From: Clostridium algoriphilum
Lineage (GTDB): Bacteria > Bacillota > Clostridia > Clostridiales > Clostridiaceae
DNA length: 43,957 nt
Direction: 5' to 3'
NCBI RefSeq assembly: GCF_020443705.1
Contig: NZ_JAIZZK010000031.1
Location: 1-43,957, forward strand
Of this stretch, positions 25,937 through 33,835 are shown piece after piece. Each line of letters begins with the position of its first letter. Within the stretch, counting starts at the first letter, position 1. The position numbers and the translations under genes are program-made. Below the pieces are notes generated by a model. That model had not been told where the DNA came from, searched no databases, and saw nothing but the letters and a program-made list of their open reading frames with translations.

Positions 25937-26173
25937 ATGCATAATTTAGTTATGAGATTTTTAACAAATACAGAGGGTAAGTATTTTTCTTTAACTGTAG
26001 ATGACATTAAATCCGATGAAAATGGAGCTGCTATTGTAACCGAAGCCGAAGTAATTGCTCTTATGGACTTAGTAATTGCAAAGAACATATTTATATCTAC
26101 AAATGGTGCTCTAATTGGCAAGAAAGATGCTAAAGTGGTTACTACTGATACAAGTATAGTTGCTGTAGCTTAG
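25937..26173 (+). CDS. DUF2922 domain protein
   Basis: This 78-residue protein has the typical DUF2922 layout: LVMRFLTNTEGKYFSLTVDD, an acidic turn, then EVIALMDLVIAKNIFISTNG and a terminal strand region. The function of the family is unknown; the fold is probably a small alpha/beta unit. An AAGGGGGA ribosome binding site precedes the ATG. It is paired with the DUF1659 gene, 60 bp upstream, and directly followed by a strong terminator. The constant pairing suggests the two small proteins act together, perhaps as subunits of one assembly. Confidence 0.88.
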   Translation: MHNLVMRFLTNTEGKYFSLTVDDIKSDENGAAIVTEAEVIALMDLVIAKNIFISTNGALIGKKDAKVVTTDTSIVAVA

Positions 26174-26174
26174 A

Positions 26175-26206
26175 AAAAATGTGCCTCGCGAGGGGCACTT
26201 TTTTTT
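26175..26206. terminator. Bidirectional terminator with a GNRA tetraloop
   Basis: A 7-bp GC-rich stem (GTGCCTC with GGGGCAC, one G-T pair) closes on a GCGA loop. A run of T follows on the plus strand and a run of A precedes it, so it serves both the DUF2922 gene and the converging ABC transporter genes. Confidence 0.9.
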
Positions 26207-26212
26207 GTCTTA

Positions 26213-26884
26213 CTATGTAATAATCCCATCTTTAATTTCAATTATTCTGTCTGTTTTTTTTGCTATTCGCTCATCATGAGTTATTATTATAAATGTAGTC
26301 CCTAAATCTCTATTTATATCGCGAAATATATTATATATATTCTCCGAAGCACGAGAATCCAAATTTCCTGTAGGCTCATCCGCAAGTATTATTTTAGGCC
26401 TATTCATAAGAGCTCTTGCAATTGCAACCCTTTGCTGTTCTCCACCCGATAAATCATATACTTTATTTTTTCTAACTTTTGTAAGTCCTACGAGTTCAAG
26501 GAGTTCTTTTGCTCTTTCCTTGTTTCTCCTACTACAAAATGCATTTCTTATAGTTCGTGGCATAAGAACATTTTCAATAGCATTAAACTCAGGTAATAGA
26601 TAATGAAATTGAAATACAAACCCTATGTCCCGATTTCTAATAGAAGCAAGTGATCTTCTACTCATTTCATCTATTCTTTTTCCTTCCATTTCTACTTGTC
26701 CACTTGTAGGCCTGTCAAGCATTCCTATTATATTTAATAATGTAGTTTTGCCACTACCTGATGCTCCTATAATAGAATTAAAAGATCCAGCAGCAATATT
26801 TAAGTTTATATCATTTAATACCTGTGTTTTGACTCTTTTTCCATAAATCTTGTTAATATTTTTTAATTCTATAATATTATGCAT
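26213..26884 (-). CDS. ABC transporter ATP-binding protein (LolD/MacB-like)
   Basis: This 223-residue ATPase subunit has Walker A GASGSGKTT, Q-loop FQFHYLLPEFN, signature LSGGEQQRVAIARAL, Walker B IILADEPTGNLDS and the switch His in IITHD. The ADEPTGNLD form marks the MacB/LolD/FtsE group. These work with FtsX-domain permeases in mechanotransmission for efflux or lipoprotein and peptide release, not bulk import. Its start overlaps the last bases of the permease gene (26877-26884), so the two are translationally coupled. No periplasmic-adaptor gene is seen, and in a Gram-positive host none is strictly needed. The substrate is unknown. Confidence 0.92.
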   Translation of the reverse strand: MHNIIELKNINKIYGKRVKTQVLNDINLNIAAGSFNSIIGASGSGKTTLLNIIGMLDRPTSGQVEMEGKRIDEMSRRSLASIRNRDIGFVFQFHYLLPEFNAIENVLMPRTIRNAFCSRRNKERAKELLELVGLTKVRKNKVYDLSGGEQQRVAIARALMNRPKIILADEPTGNLDSRASENIYNIFRDINRDLGTTFIIITHDERIAKKTDRIIEIKDGIIT

Positions 26885-28034
26885 TTTTTATAACCTCCAC
26901 AGGAGTTAATTTATATGCTTTTATAGCTGGAAAAAATGCTGCTAAAGTTGCGGCTATTATATCAATAGTAGCTACTTTGATTATAAAATTATAATTAATA
27001 ATTATAGTAATTAGAGGTGTTCCACCACCTGGCGTCGCTGTATATCTATTAAAGCCTTTTATATATAGATAAGTTAACCCCACACCTATGCATGTACCAA
27101 CTACACCTAATATAAATGCTTGAATCATAAATATACAAGCAGCAGAACCATCTTTTATACCCATAGCCTTTAGGATACCTATTTGCTTGTATTTCTGAAC
27201 TACACTTATACTCATTATGCTTATTATACTTAAAACAGCTGCAATCATAACGCTAAGTTGAATTACTATACTACATACTTTTTCGCCCATTATAGCACTT
27301 ACTAATAGCTTATTTTGAGCTTTCCAATTTTCTATCTTTAAATTATTGTCATTTAGACCTTTTTTTATTTTACTTGCAATTATATCTGCATTATAAGGAT
27401 CACTTGTTGTTAATTCCATGGAAGTTGCCACATCACCATAACCTGCTAAATCTTGAGCAGATTTTAAATCTGTAATAACTAAAGTTTTATTAACCTTCAT
27501 AGTAGCGAAATCATAGAACCCAACTACTTTTAGCGCCTTCTTTCTGTTAAGTCCTGTAATTATGTATATATTATCATTTAGCTTTAAGCCTAATTTTTCA
27601 CTAAGCTCTTTTCCAATTATTGTTTCCCCGGGATTCTTAACTGCTCTTCCTTTATAAATTTTATTTTTTATATTATATAATAAATCCAAATCCTTAGAAA
27701 GAAACCCTCTAACTTGTATTGGCTCATACATATGATTAAAACTAATAGATGCATTATACTCAACTACTGGTGCCGCTGATATTACTTTACTATCTATTTT
27801 TTTAATCTTATCTTGCTTCTCGCTATAATTTTTTATTGTCTTGTCCTTAGGATATATTGTAATATGAGTTGCATTTCCAACTATTTTATCAAGCAAAGAG
27901 GTTTCAAGTCCCTTACTTAAAAGTCCAACAAATATTTGTACTGAAATACCTATGGCAATACCTAAAATTATCACAAATGTTTGGAATTTACTGTTTATTA
28001 AAAATTTCCACGCTATCTTTAATGATGTAAACAT
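26877..28034 (-). CDS. ABC transporter permease (FtsX/MacB family)
   Basis: This is a 385-residue permease. One transmembrane segment near the N-terminus is followed by an extracellular domain of about 200 residues (MacB-PCD-like). Three C-terminal transmembrane segments follow, with the FtsX motif VVQKYKQIGILKAMGI after the second one. An in-frame GTG at 28049 would add five residues. The ATG at 28034 is preferred because GGGGG lies eight bases upstream. It pairs with the overlapping ATPase gene. The exported substrate could be an antimicrobial peptide, a lipid or a lipoprotein; nothing in the sequence decides this. Confidence 0.88.
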   Translation of the reverse strand: MFTSLKIAWKFLINSKFQTFVIILGIAIGISVQIFVGLLSKGLETSLLDKIVGNATHITIYPKDKTIKNYSEKQDKIKKIDSKVISAAPVVEYNASISFNHMYEPIQVRGFLSKDLDLLYNIKNKIYKGRAVKNPGETIIGKELSEKLGLKLNDNIYIITGLNRKKALKVVGFYDFATMKVNKTLVITDLKSAQDLAGYGDVATSMELTTSDPYNADIIASKIKKGLNDNNLKIENWKAQNKLLVSAIMGEKVCSIVIQLSVMIAAVLSIISIMSISVVQKYKQIGILKAMGIKDGSAACIFMIQAFILGVVGTCIGVGLTYLYIKGFNRYTATPGGGTPLITIIINYNFIIKVATIDIIAATLAAFFPAIKAYKLTPVEVIKNA

Positions 28035-28173
28035 GCTTCCAGCCCCCACTTTTTTCTTCCCTAACTTTATAACGCCCTATAAATATATACTTTTAATATT
28101 TAGTTTATCATAGCATACATAGTTATGAATAAACAGTTAATTTCCTAAAATTCGACACATTAGACATAAATTA

Positions 28174-29226
28174 TTATTTTAATATACGCAAACCATAATT
28201 AACACGTTTATAATATGTACAATCACTGGCAAGCGCTATTCCTCCAGTACAAAATACACCTATTTTACTATATTTATCGTCTGGCTGATAATGAATACAC
28301 TCCGAAATATGAACTTTGGCATTAGATAATACAGCTATATCACTCTTTGGTGATCCTCCATAAAATGCACTGCCACAATTTTTAAAATCACAATTAGTTA
28401 TGCTTGCCTCTGCATAATCTTCTATATGTATACCCTGGCCATAGATATCACTAAAGCTACAGTTATTTATGCTAATTTGCTTGGCTTTTACTGCAACACC
28501 AATAGCAAATCCAGCCCAACTAGACGTGCAATGATTATCTTTGAATGTACAATTCTCAATTATTATTCTTTTACAAGCAGAATTTATTTCTATAAAATCA
28601 CCTGTTGTATTTACGAATTCACAATCCTCAATTAAACAATCATAAGAAGGCTTACGATTAAATAGAATACCATATCCCGAATTATTATTAAATACGCATT
28701 TGCGAATAATTAGTTTATTAACTGTATCAGCTACTTGAATTGATTGTACCCCCTTTGTAAATTTACATTTCAATATTTCTATATTATCTCCACTCGGTTT
28801 TATACCAAGCTTTGAATCTATAGTAACGCCTTGTATCTTTTGCCTGCCCATACAATTGAATATCTTGTTTGATGGATATCCGTTAAATTGTTTTATTTTA
28901 GTCTTATCAAACCCAGCACCTGTTATATTTATACCCTTCGGCACAGTAATAGTTACATTGTCAGGTATCAAAAGAGTACCACGAGGAATATAGACTGTCC
29001 CCTCTTTTATTGAGCTAATTGCATCATTTAGAGCCTTATTATCATAATGTTTCCCATCAAGTTTTGCACCATAACTTTTTATATTAACTACCTTATGCGT
29101 AATATATAAGTCTACAATGCTAAATCCACGATTAAAAACAAAAATACTATTAATAATAAAATATACTATTCCTAATAGAAGAATTATACTTAATGCAATT
29201 ACTTTATACGATTTAAATTTCACCAT
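28174..29226 (-). CDS. Secreted right-handed beta-helix protein (pectate-lyase-like), short paralog
   Basis: This is a 350-residue protein with an N-terminal hydrophobic segment (about residues 8-27), so it is secreted or anchored. NIKSYGAKLDGK, typical of pectate-lyase superfamily N-termini, is followed by beta-helix coils, each with N-C-F or D-C-F ladder patterns such as ENCTFKDN and NNCSFSD. It is clearly paralogous over its length to the first 300 residues of the 632-residue protein at 36518-38416, but lacks the later coils and the dockerin. The ATG at 29226 follows AGGTGGGTGG. It may bind, cleave or scaffold the glycan of the neighbouring module. Catalytic residues were not assigned. Confidence 0.82.
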   Translation of the reverse strand: MVKFKSYKVIALSIILLLGIVYFIINSIFVFNRGFSIVDLYITHKVVNIKSYGAKLDGKHYDNKALNDAISSIKEGTVYIPRGTLLIPDNVTITVPKGINITGAGFDKTKIKQFNGYPSNKIFNCMGRQKIQGVTIDSKLGIKPSGDNIEILKCKFTKGVQSIQVADTVNKLIIRKCVFNNNSGYGILFNRKPSYDCLIEDCEFVNTTGDFIEINSACKRIIIENCTFKDNHCTSSWAGFAIGVAVKAKQISINNCSFSDIYGQGIHIEDYAEASITNCDFKNCGSAFYGGSPKSDIAVLSNAKVHISECIHYQPDDKYSKIGVFCTGGIALASDCTYYKRVNYGLRILK

Positions 29227-29255
29227 TATTACCACCCACCTACTTAACTTTTTTA

Positions 29256-29284
29256 TTTATTTAGCTTAATATTTTTCATGTCAA
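29256..29284 (-). promoter_or_regulatory. Possible promoter of the short beta-helix gene
   Basis: On the minus strand a perfect TTGACA (29279-29284) is followed after 17 bp by AATAAA (29256-29261). The gene needs its own promoter because a terminator-like element lies upstream at 29380-29413. The -10 match is weak. Confidence 0.4.
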
Positions 29285-29379
29285 TTACTATTAGCTCTTG
29301 TTACACATGCTTATCCTAACCCCTACACAGTATAAATAAATTCTATACTTTTCTCAATGGTAAATTTTTCTTAAAATTT

Positions 29380-29413
29380 ACAAAAATAAGCCTAACCAAT
29401 TAAGGAAAGGCTT
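29380..29413 (-). terminator. Terminator-like 34-bp element, copy 1
   Basis: On the minus strand AAGCCT and AGGCTT arms close a loop and are followed by a T-rich tail, 24 bases after the stop of the acyltransferase gene. The whole 34-bp element is identical to 36468-36501. Confidence 0.75.
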
Positions 29414-29436
29414 GCAATCAATACTTATCTAAATAC

Positions 29437-30054
29437 TCAAAGTTCCCAAACAACGTTTGTTTTTAGGACTTTTGCTGGAGTTCCTCCAACTAAACAATTT
29501 GGCGGAACATCTTTTGTTACTACCGACCCTACCGCTATGATAGCACCATCCCCTATCGTAACACCTTTCAAAATTGTAACCCTCATTCCTATCCAAACAT
29601 GATTGCCAATAGTAATTGGTTTTGTTTTCTTGAATCCATCATAAATTATATTATGATTGTCAGAATCTCTAATAATTACATCCTCGGAAATTGCAACTCC
29701 TTCACCAATAGTTATTTTATCAAAACAACTAATATTAACATTGTTATTAATAAATCCACTACCCAAAGTTAATGTTGCACCTTTATTTACTGTAATAAAA
29801 CAACCATTGAAAATTTTAAAAGATCCGGTTACACATACTTTTGCATTAGTTCTTATTACAAATGTTGAATATGTGTAATTGCATCCTTCCCAAGCAGATC
29901 CAACTTCAAATGCTTTTTTAACCTCAAGAACGCTATCTTTTTCTTTTACGAATCTCACTCTTTTATATATAATAGTAGGTTTTCGTGTCTTTAGCGTGTA
30001 GATTATACTTTTGAAAAGTCTCATATGAATCATTCTTTTATATATTGGCAACAT
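29437..30054 (-). CDS. Hexapeptide-repeat acyltransferase
   Basis: This 205-residue left-handed beta-helix acyltransferase has [19 protein letters not shown], which holds the probable catalytic His, and [20 protein letters not shown]. It has a C-terminal GGTPAKVLK motif, as in the maltose/xenobiotic acetyltransferase group. The ATG at 30054 follows GGAGG; a TTG at 30066 would read through it. It is the last gene of the second glycan operon and is closed by the terminator at 29380-29413. In that context it may N-acetylate an amino sugar or O-acetylate a finished repeat unit. An N-formyltransferase sits just upstream, so it need not act on the same amine. Confidence 0.87.
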   Translation of the reverse strand: MLPIYKRMIHMRLFKSIIYTLKTRKPTIIYKRVRFVKEKDSVLEVKKAFEVGSAWEGCNYTYSTFVIRTNAKVCVTGSFKIFNGCFITVNKGATLTLGSGFINNNVNISCFDKITIGEGVAISEDVIIRDSDNHNIIYDGFKKTKPITIGNHVWIGMRVTILKGVTIGDGAIIAVGSVVTKDVPPNCLVGGTPAKVLKTNVVWEL

Positions 30055-30099
30055 ATTATCCTCCAATAGTTAAATAGTATTTATAAACCTTTTACTCTA

Positions 30100-30981
30100 T
30101 TATTCTAGAATGGCTCCTTCGTATAATGATTCAATATTTCCATCAATAAATTTTAATTTTAATAGCTCTTTATTATTTTTGATAATAATATTTTTACCAT
30201 AAACAAGAACTATCTCCTTATCATTACACTTTCCGTATTTATTAATTAAATATTCATTTGTAATGAGATGAATATCATACACTTTAAATTTATTATTTTC
30301 AAATATAAAGTAAGCTCCTTGGCCTTCTATTCCGAATGCCTTTATTTTTCTCACTATGCTATCATTATCACTATTAAAATTTATTATTAAATCACTATCA
30401 TTTCTCGAATAATAAAGATATTCAGTATTCAAATTACTTAAATTTGATATTGCACTATCTTCAATGAAATCTCTATTATATGCAATTTCAAAAACATCAG
30501 CCTCTGCCAAAAATGATGTTTTATATAATAATTCTAAATCCATATCTTCATTAATTCCTATTGGGATTTGTGCTATAATGTTTCCTGCATCAATTGCATT
30601 ATCCATTGTGTGACATGTAGCACCTGCTTTCCTATTAAATAATAACGCTCCATTAATTGGATGTTTACCTTTTAAATCTGGTAATAGTGAAGGATGTATA
30701 TTTATAAAGGTCTGATGTTCTTTTTTTAATTCTGACACTGGAATGATATAAGGGCAACCATTTGAAATTAAAATATCAAAATCTGATATCTTAATTTTAT
30801 CTAATAACATTTGTTTATCTGTTATTAACTCATATTCTATATTATTTTCATTTAAATACTTTTCCAAGTAAGAATTTTTCACACATAAAATCTTTGTTAT
30901 ATTCATTTTTAAGTCTATTATTTTCTTTAAAACGTTGATTCTGTTACCAATAAACAAGATTCTTCTTCCCATGTTTTTCAT
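30100..30981 (-). CDS. Formyltransferase family protein, probable sugar N-formyltransferase
   Basis: This 293-residue protein has the N10-formyl-tetrahydrofolate-dependent formyltransferase core. The candidate catalytic triad is Asn in LISNGCPYIIP, His in INIHPSLLPDLKGKHPINGA, and Asp in MDNAIDAGNII. The HPSLLP and GATCHTMD stretches are family hallmarks shared with methionyl-tRNA formyltransferase and with VioF, QdtF and FdtF. A C-terminal domain of about 90 residues resembles the small domain seen in several sugar formyltransferases. Gene context with RfbA and a DegT aminotransferase supports formylation of a dTDP-amino-dideoxyhexose. It starts two bases after the WbqC-like gene and is translationally coupled. 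Confidence 0.85.
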   Translation of the reverse strand: MKNMGRRILFIGNRINVLKKIIDLKMNITKILCVKNSYLEKYLNENNIEYELITDKQMLLDKIKISDFDILISNGCPYIIPVSELKKEHQTFINIHPSLLPDLKGKHPINGALLFNRKAGATCHTMDNAIDAGNIIAQIPIGINEDMDLELLYKTSFLAEADVFEIAYNRDFIEDSAISNLSNLNTEYLYYSRNDSDLIINFNSDNDSIVRKIKAFGIEGQGAYFIFENNKFKVYDIHLITNEYLINKYGKCNDKEIVLVYGKNIIIKNNKELLKLKFIDGNIESLYEGAILE

Positions 30982-30983
30982 AC

Positions 30984-31688
30984 CTATACCAACTCATATT
31001 CATTTAACAACTGTTTTATTTCTTCTTTTGAATTAAACATCAAAATATCGATTATTGATAAATTAGGAATAAAATCATTATTAAACTGCTTATATTCTAT
31101 ATTTAAAGTTTTAATAAAATTCAACTTAATATTATTCTTTTCAAATGTGTCATTACAATATAATTCTGTTCCACCAATTGGATTTATATATTGTGAGGAC
31201 TTTAGTATTTTATTTATCTCTAATATTTTGTCCTGTCCCTTTAATATATTATTTTGGGGAATTTCAGATGATGCAATGAATTCAGTGTCAATTCCAATAT
31301 AGTTGCATATACATTTTAATGCATTAAAATCAAATTTTGCAACATTTAATTCATTGTACTCAAAGATTGTATTGATCAATTTAAATACTTCATCAAAATA
31401 TATTGCTTTCTTATACGACATTGTTAACATATTATAAAACTTTTGTATTTCTGTATTAAAAGTTTTAGAACAATAATATCTTTCATTTATTGCTTTAGTT
31501 TGTTCATCTTTTACTACACTAAATGTAAATAAATGTGGCTTTTTATTAACTAAAACATTATTTCTATTTATCCAACCTCTTTTAATATATTGGACATCAT
31601 CATATATAACAAATTTATCAACCGCATTTATTAATTGTAAATATCCTAAATAAGGAAATAAATAAGGCTGCATTATTCCTAATTTCAA
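30984..31688 (-). CDS. WbqC-like family protein
   Basis: This 234-residue protein matches the WbqC family, with N-terminal MQPYLFPYLGYLQLI, the conserved FVIYDDVQYIKRGWINRN and NPIGGTELY. The biochemical role is not firmly established. Members occur in O-antigen loci that make amino-dideoxyhexoses, where a link to amino-acyl (for example glycyl) modification of the sugar amine has been suggested. It uses a TTG start preceded by GGGGGG at about eight bases. It lies between the aminotransferase and formyltransferase genes with tiny gaps, so it belongs to the same amino-sugar pathway. Confidence 0.85.
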   Translation of the reverse strand: MKLGIMQPYLFPYLGYLQLINAVDKFVIYDDVQYIKRGWINRNNVLVNKKPHLFTFSVVKDEQTKAINERYYCSKTFNTEIQKFYNMLTMSYKKAIYFDEVFKLINTIFEYNELNVAKFDFNALKCICNYIGIDTEFIASSEIPQNNILKGQDKILEINKILKSSQYINPIGGTELYCNDTFEKNNIKLNFIKTLNIEYKQFNNDFIPNLSIIDILMFNSKEEIKQLLNEYELV

Positions 31689-31706
31689 TTTTATACCCCC
31701 CCAAGA

Positions 31707-32828
31707 TTATCCTCTCGCAAATGCTACTTCATCATCCACATCATAAAGACTTATAGTTTCTAAAATTATATTACTAATCTTATCTAATTCTTTCTTTGTT
31801 AACGAATCATACATCGGTAGACATAAAACTCTTTTTGAAATATCATTAGATATAGGCATATATTGCTTATTTTTAAGATAACACAAGGTGTCTAATGACG
31901 GATAAAAATATCTTCGTGGAGATACTTGTTCACTATTTAATGCTTCTCTAACTTGTAAAAGCATTTCTTCTGACTCAAAAACAACAGGGAAATAAGCATA
32001 ATTAGATTTTATATTCTCATTAATTTTCTGTAATGTTATACTATCATTTTCTTTAAAAGCTTCAACATAGTAATTATAAACTTTCTCTCTTCCGTTTTCA
32101 ATAATATCAATTTCATCAAGTACACATAGTCCCATAGCAGCTTGAAATTCATTCATTTTACAGTTTATACCTAAATATTCTATATTATCTGGCCCAGCAA
32201 TTCCAAAATTAATTAATTTTTTAGCCTTTTCATATAAATCATCATCATTAAAAATTAATGCTCCGCCCTCTATAGTATGGAATAATTTTGTACAATGAAA
32301 ACTAAGAGTGGATACGTCTCCATAATTTAATAATTTTTCATCATTATATTTTACATCAAAGGCATGAGCTGCATCATAAATCACCTTTAAGTTATGTTTT
32401 TTCGCAATCTTTTCAATCTCTTCAACTTCACATGCATTTCCGAAAACATGAACTGGAACAATAGCTGTTGTTTTTTCTGTTATTTTTTCTTCAATTTTTT
32501 TAGGGTCAATGCATAATGTGTCCTTATCAATATCGGCAAAAACTGGTGTTAAGCCTCCCCAAACTTGCGAACTTGTTGTTGCTACAAAAGAAAACGGAGT
32601 TGTAATTACTTCCCCACTTAAATCTAATAATTTATAGGCAACTTGTAATGCTGATGTTCCATTTGATACAAGAATAATATTTTTAACTCCAAGATATTCT
32701 TTTAATTTAGCTTCCAATCTTTGCTTTAATGGTCCATTGTTTGTTAACCACCCAGTGCTATATATTTCATCAACGTAGTTTTTGAATTTTTCTTTGCTTG
32801 GCAAATATGTTTTAGTAACATTTATCAT
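31707..32828 (-). CDS. DegT/DnrJ/EryC1/StrS sugar aminotransferase
   Basis: This 373-residue PLP-dependent aminotransferase shows NGTSALQVAYKLL at the cofactor phosphate site, YDAAHAFD, and the Schiff-base Lys in SFHCTKLFHTIEGGAL. It transaminates a keto group on a nucleotide-bound 6-deoxysugar, with glutamate as the usual donor. Whether it acts at C3 or C4 cannot be read safely. The absence of a 3,4-ketoisomerase nearby favours C4, as in VioA, acting on dTDP-4-keto-6-deoxyglucose. The ATG at 32828 follows AGAGGTG, whereas the in-frame GTG at 32837 forms part of that site. It is followed by WbqC-like and formyltransferase genes. Confidence 0.92.
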   Translation of the reverse strand: MINVTKTYLPSKEKFKNYVDEIYSTGWLTNNGPLKQRLEAKLKEYLGVKNIILVSNGTSALQVAYKLLDLSGEVITTPFSFVATTSSQVWGGLTPVFADIDKDTLCIDPKKIEEKITEKTTAIVPVHVFGNACEVEEIEKIAKKHNLKVIYDAAHAFDVKYNDEKLLNYGDVSTLSFHCTKLFHTIEGGALIFNDDDLYEKAKKLINFGIAGPDNIEYLGINCKMNEFQAAMGLCVLDEIDIIENGREKVYNYYVEAFKENDSITLQKINENIKSNYAYFPVVFESEEMLLQVREALNSEQVSPRRYFYPSLDTLCYLKNKQYMPISNDISKRVLCLPMYDSLTKKELDKISNIILETISLYDVDDEVAFARG

Positions 32829-32867
32829 ATTAAACACCTCTATTTTAAATTTTTAATAAACTGGAAA

Positions 32868-33776
32868 TTAAGTCATTATTTCAGCCGCCACTTCTTGAGT
32901 GCCATCATTTATATCTTTAATTAATTTCAGTAAATATTTTCCGTAATCTACTTTGGAAAGAGGTTTTGCAAGTTGCAAAAGTTGAAACTCATTTATATAA
33001 CCTTTTAAATATGCAATTTCTTCAATACATGCAATATAAAGTCCCTGTCTTGTTTGTATAGCCTCAATAAAATTTGCAGCATTAAGCAGCCCTGCACAAG
33101 TCCCCGTATCTAACCAGGCCATCCCTCTACCAAACAATTCCACCTTTAACTTCCCTCTTTTTAAATACTCATTATTTACTGCTGTAATTTCTAATTCTCC
33201 TCTTTCTGATGGTTTAATATTTTTCGCAATATCAATAACTTCATTACCATAAAAATACAAACCTGGAACTACATAGTTTGATTTTGGTATCTCTGGCTTT
33301 TCCTGAATCGAGATAACATTATTATCCTTATCGAATTCTACAACACCAAATTCTTCTGGGTTAGAAACATGGTACCCAAATATAGTTGCTCCTTTACCTC
33401 TTTTTGAAGCTGTCTTTAATTGCATATGTAATCCCACGCCGTAAAAAATATTATCACCAAGTACTAATGCCACACTATCATCACCAATAAATTTTTCACC
33501 TATAATAAACGCCTCTGCCAAACCGTTTGGCTGCTCTTGGATCTCATACTCAATCTGTAATCCTAATTGGCTTCCATCCCCAAGTAATTCTTTAAAAGTT
33601 TCTACATCTCTTTTTGTGGATATAATCAAAATTTCTCTTATTTCTGCTAACATTAACACCGATAATGGGTAATAAATCATAGGTTTGTCATATACCGGTA
33701 ATATCTGTTTTGATATAGCCTTTGTTAATGGATACAGCCTTGTACCTGATCCCCCTGCTAAAATTATACCTTTCAT
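32868..33776 (-). CDS. rfbA: Glucose-1-phosphate thymidylyltransferase, second copy
   Basis: This is a 302-residue RmlA-class enzyme with [12 protein letters not shown] at its N-terminus, [12 protein letters not shown] and [16 protein letters not shown]. It makes dTDP-glucose for the amino-sugar branch. The frame is open upstream to 33827, but GGAGGAG lies just before the ATG at 33776, which also matches the normal RmlA start. It differs clearly from the copy at 14660-15565, so it is not a recent duplication. It probably arrived with this module. There is no rfbB, rfbC or rfbD in this operon, so it depends on RfbB from the first locus or elsewhere. Confidence 0.95.
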   Translation of the reverse strand: MKGIILAGGSGTRLYPLTKAISKQILPVYDKPMIYYPLSVLMLAEIREILIISTKRDVETFKELLGDGSQLGLQIEYEIQEQPNGLAEAFIIGEKFIGDDSVALVLGDNIFYGVGLHMQLKTASKRGKGATIFGYHVSNPEEFGVVEFDKDNNVISIQEKPEIPKSNYVVPGLYFYGNEVIDIAKNIKPSERGELEITAVNNEYLKRGKLKVELFGRGMAWLDTGTCAGLLNAANFIEAIQTRQGLYIACIEEIAYLKGYINEFQLLQLAKPLSKVDYGKYLLKLIKDINDGTQEVAAEIMT

Positions 33777-33835
33777 ATTTTTAACTCCTCCATTTGATAA
33801 AGTTAATATTTTTTTCGCAAAACTCATCTCTTAGT

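Noticed and set aside
26213-28034. Bacteriocin immunity or export system linked to the sigma factor island
   Set aside because: The transporter is on the opposite strand, separated by a bidirectional terminator, and no peptide precursor gene was found, so the link is not supported.
33777-33827. 17-residue N-terminal extension of the second RfbA
   Set aside because: GGAGGAG lies within the extension just before the conserved MKGIILAGG start, so the extension is untranslated.
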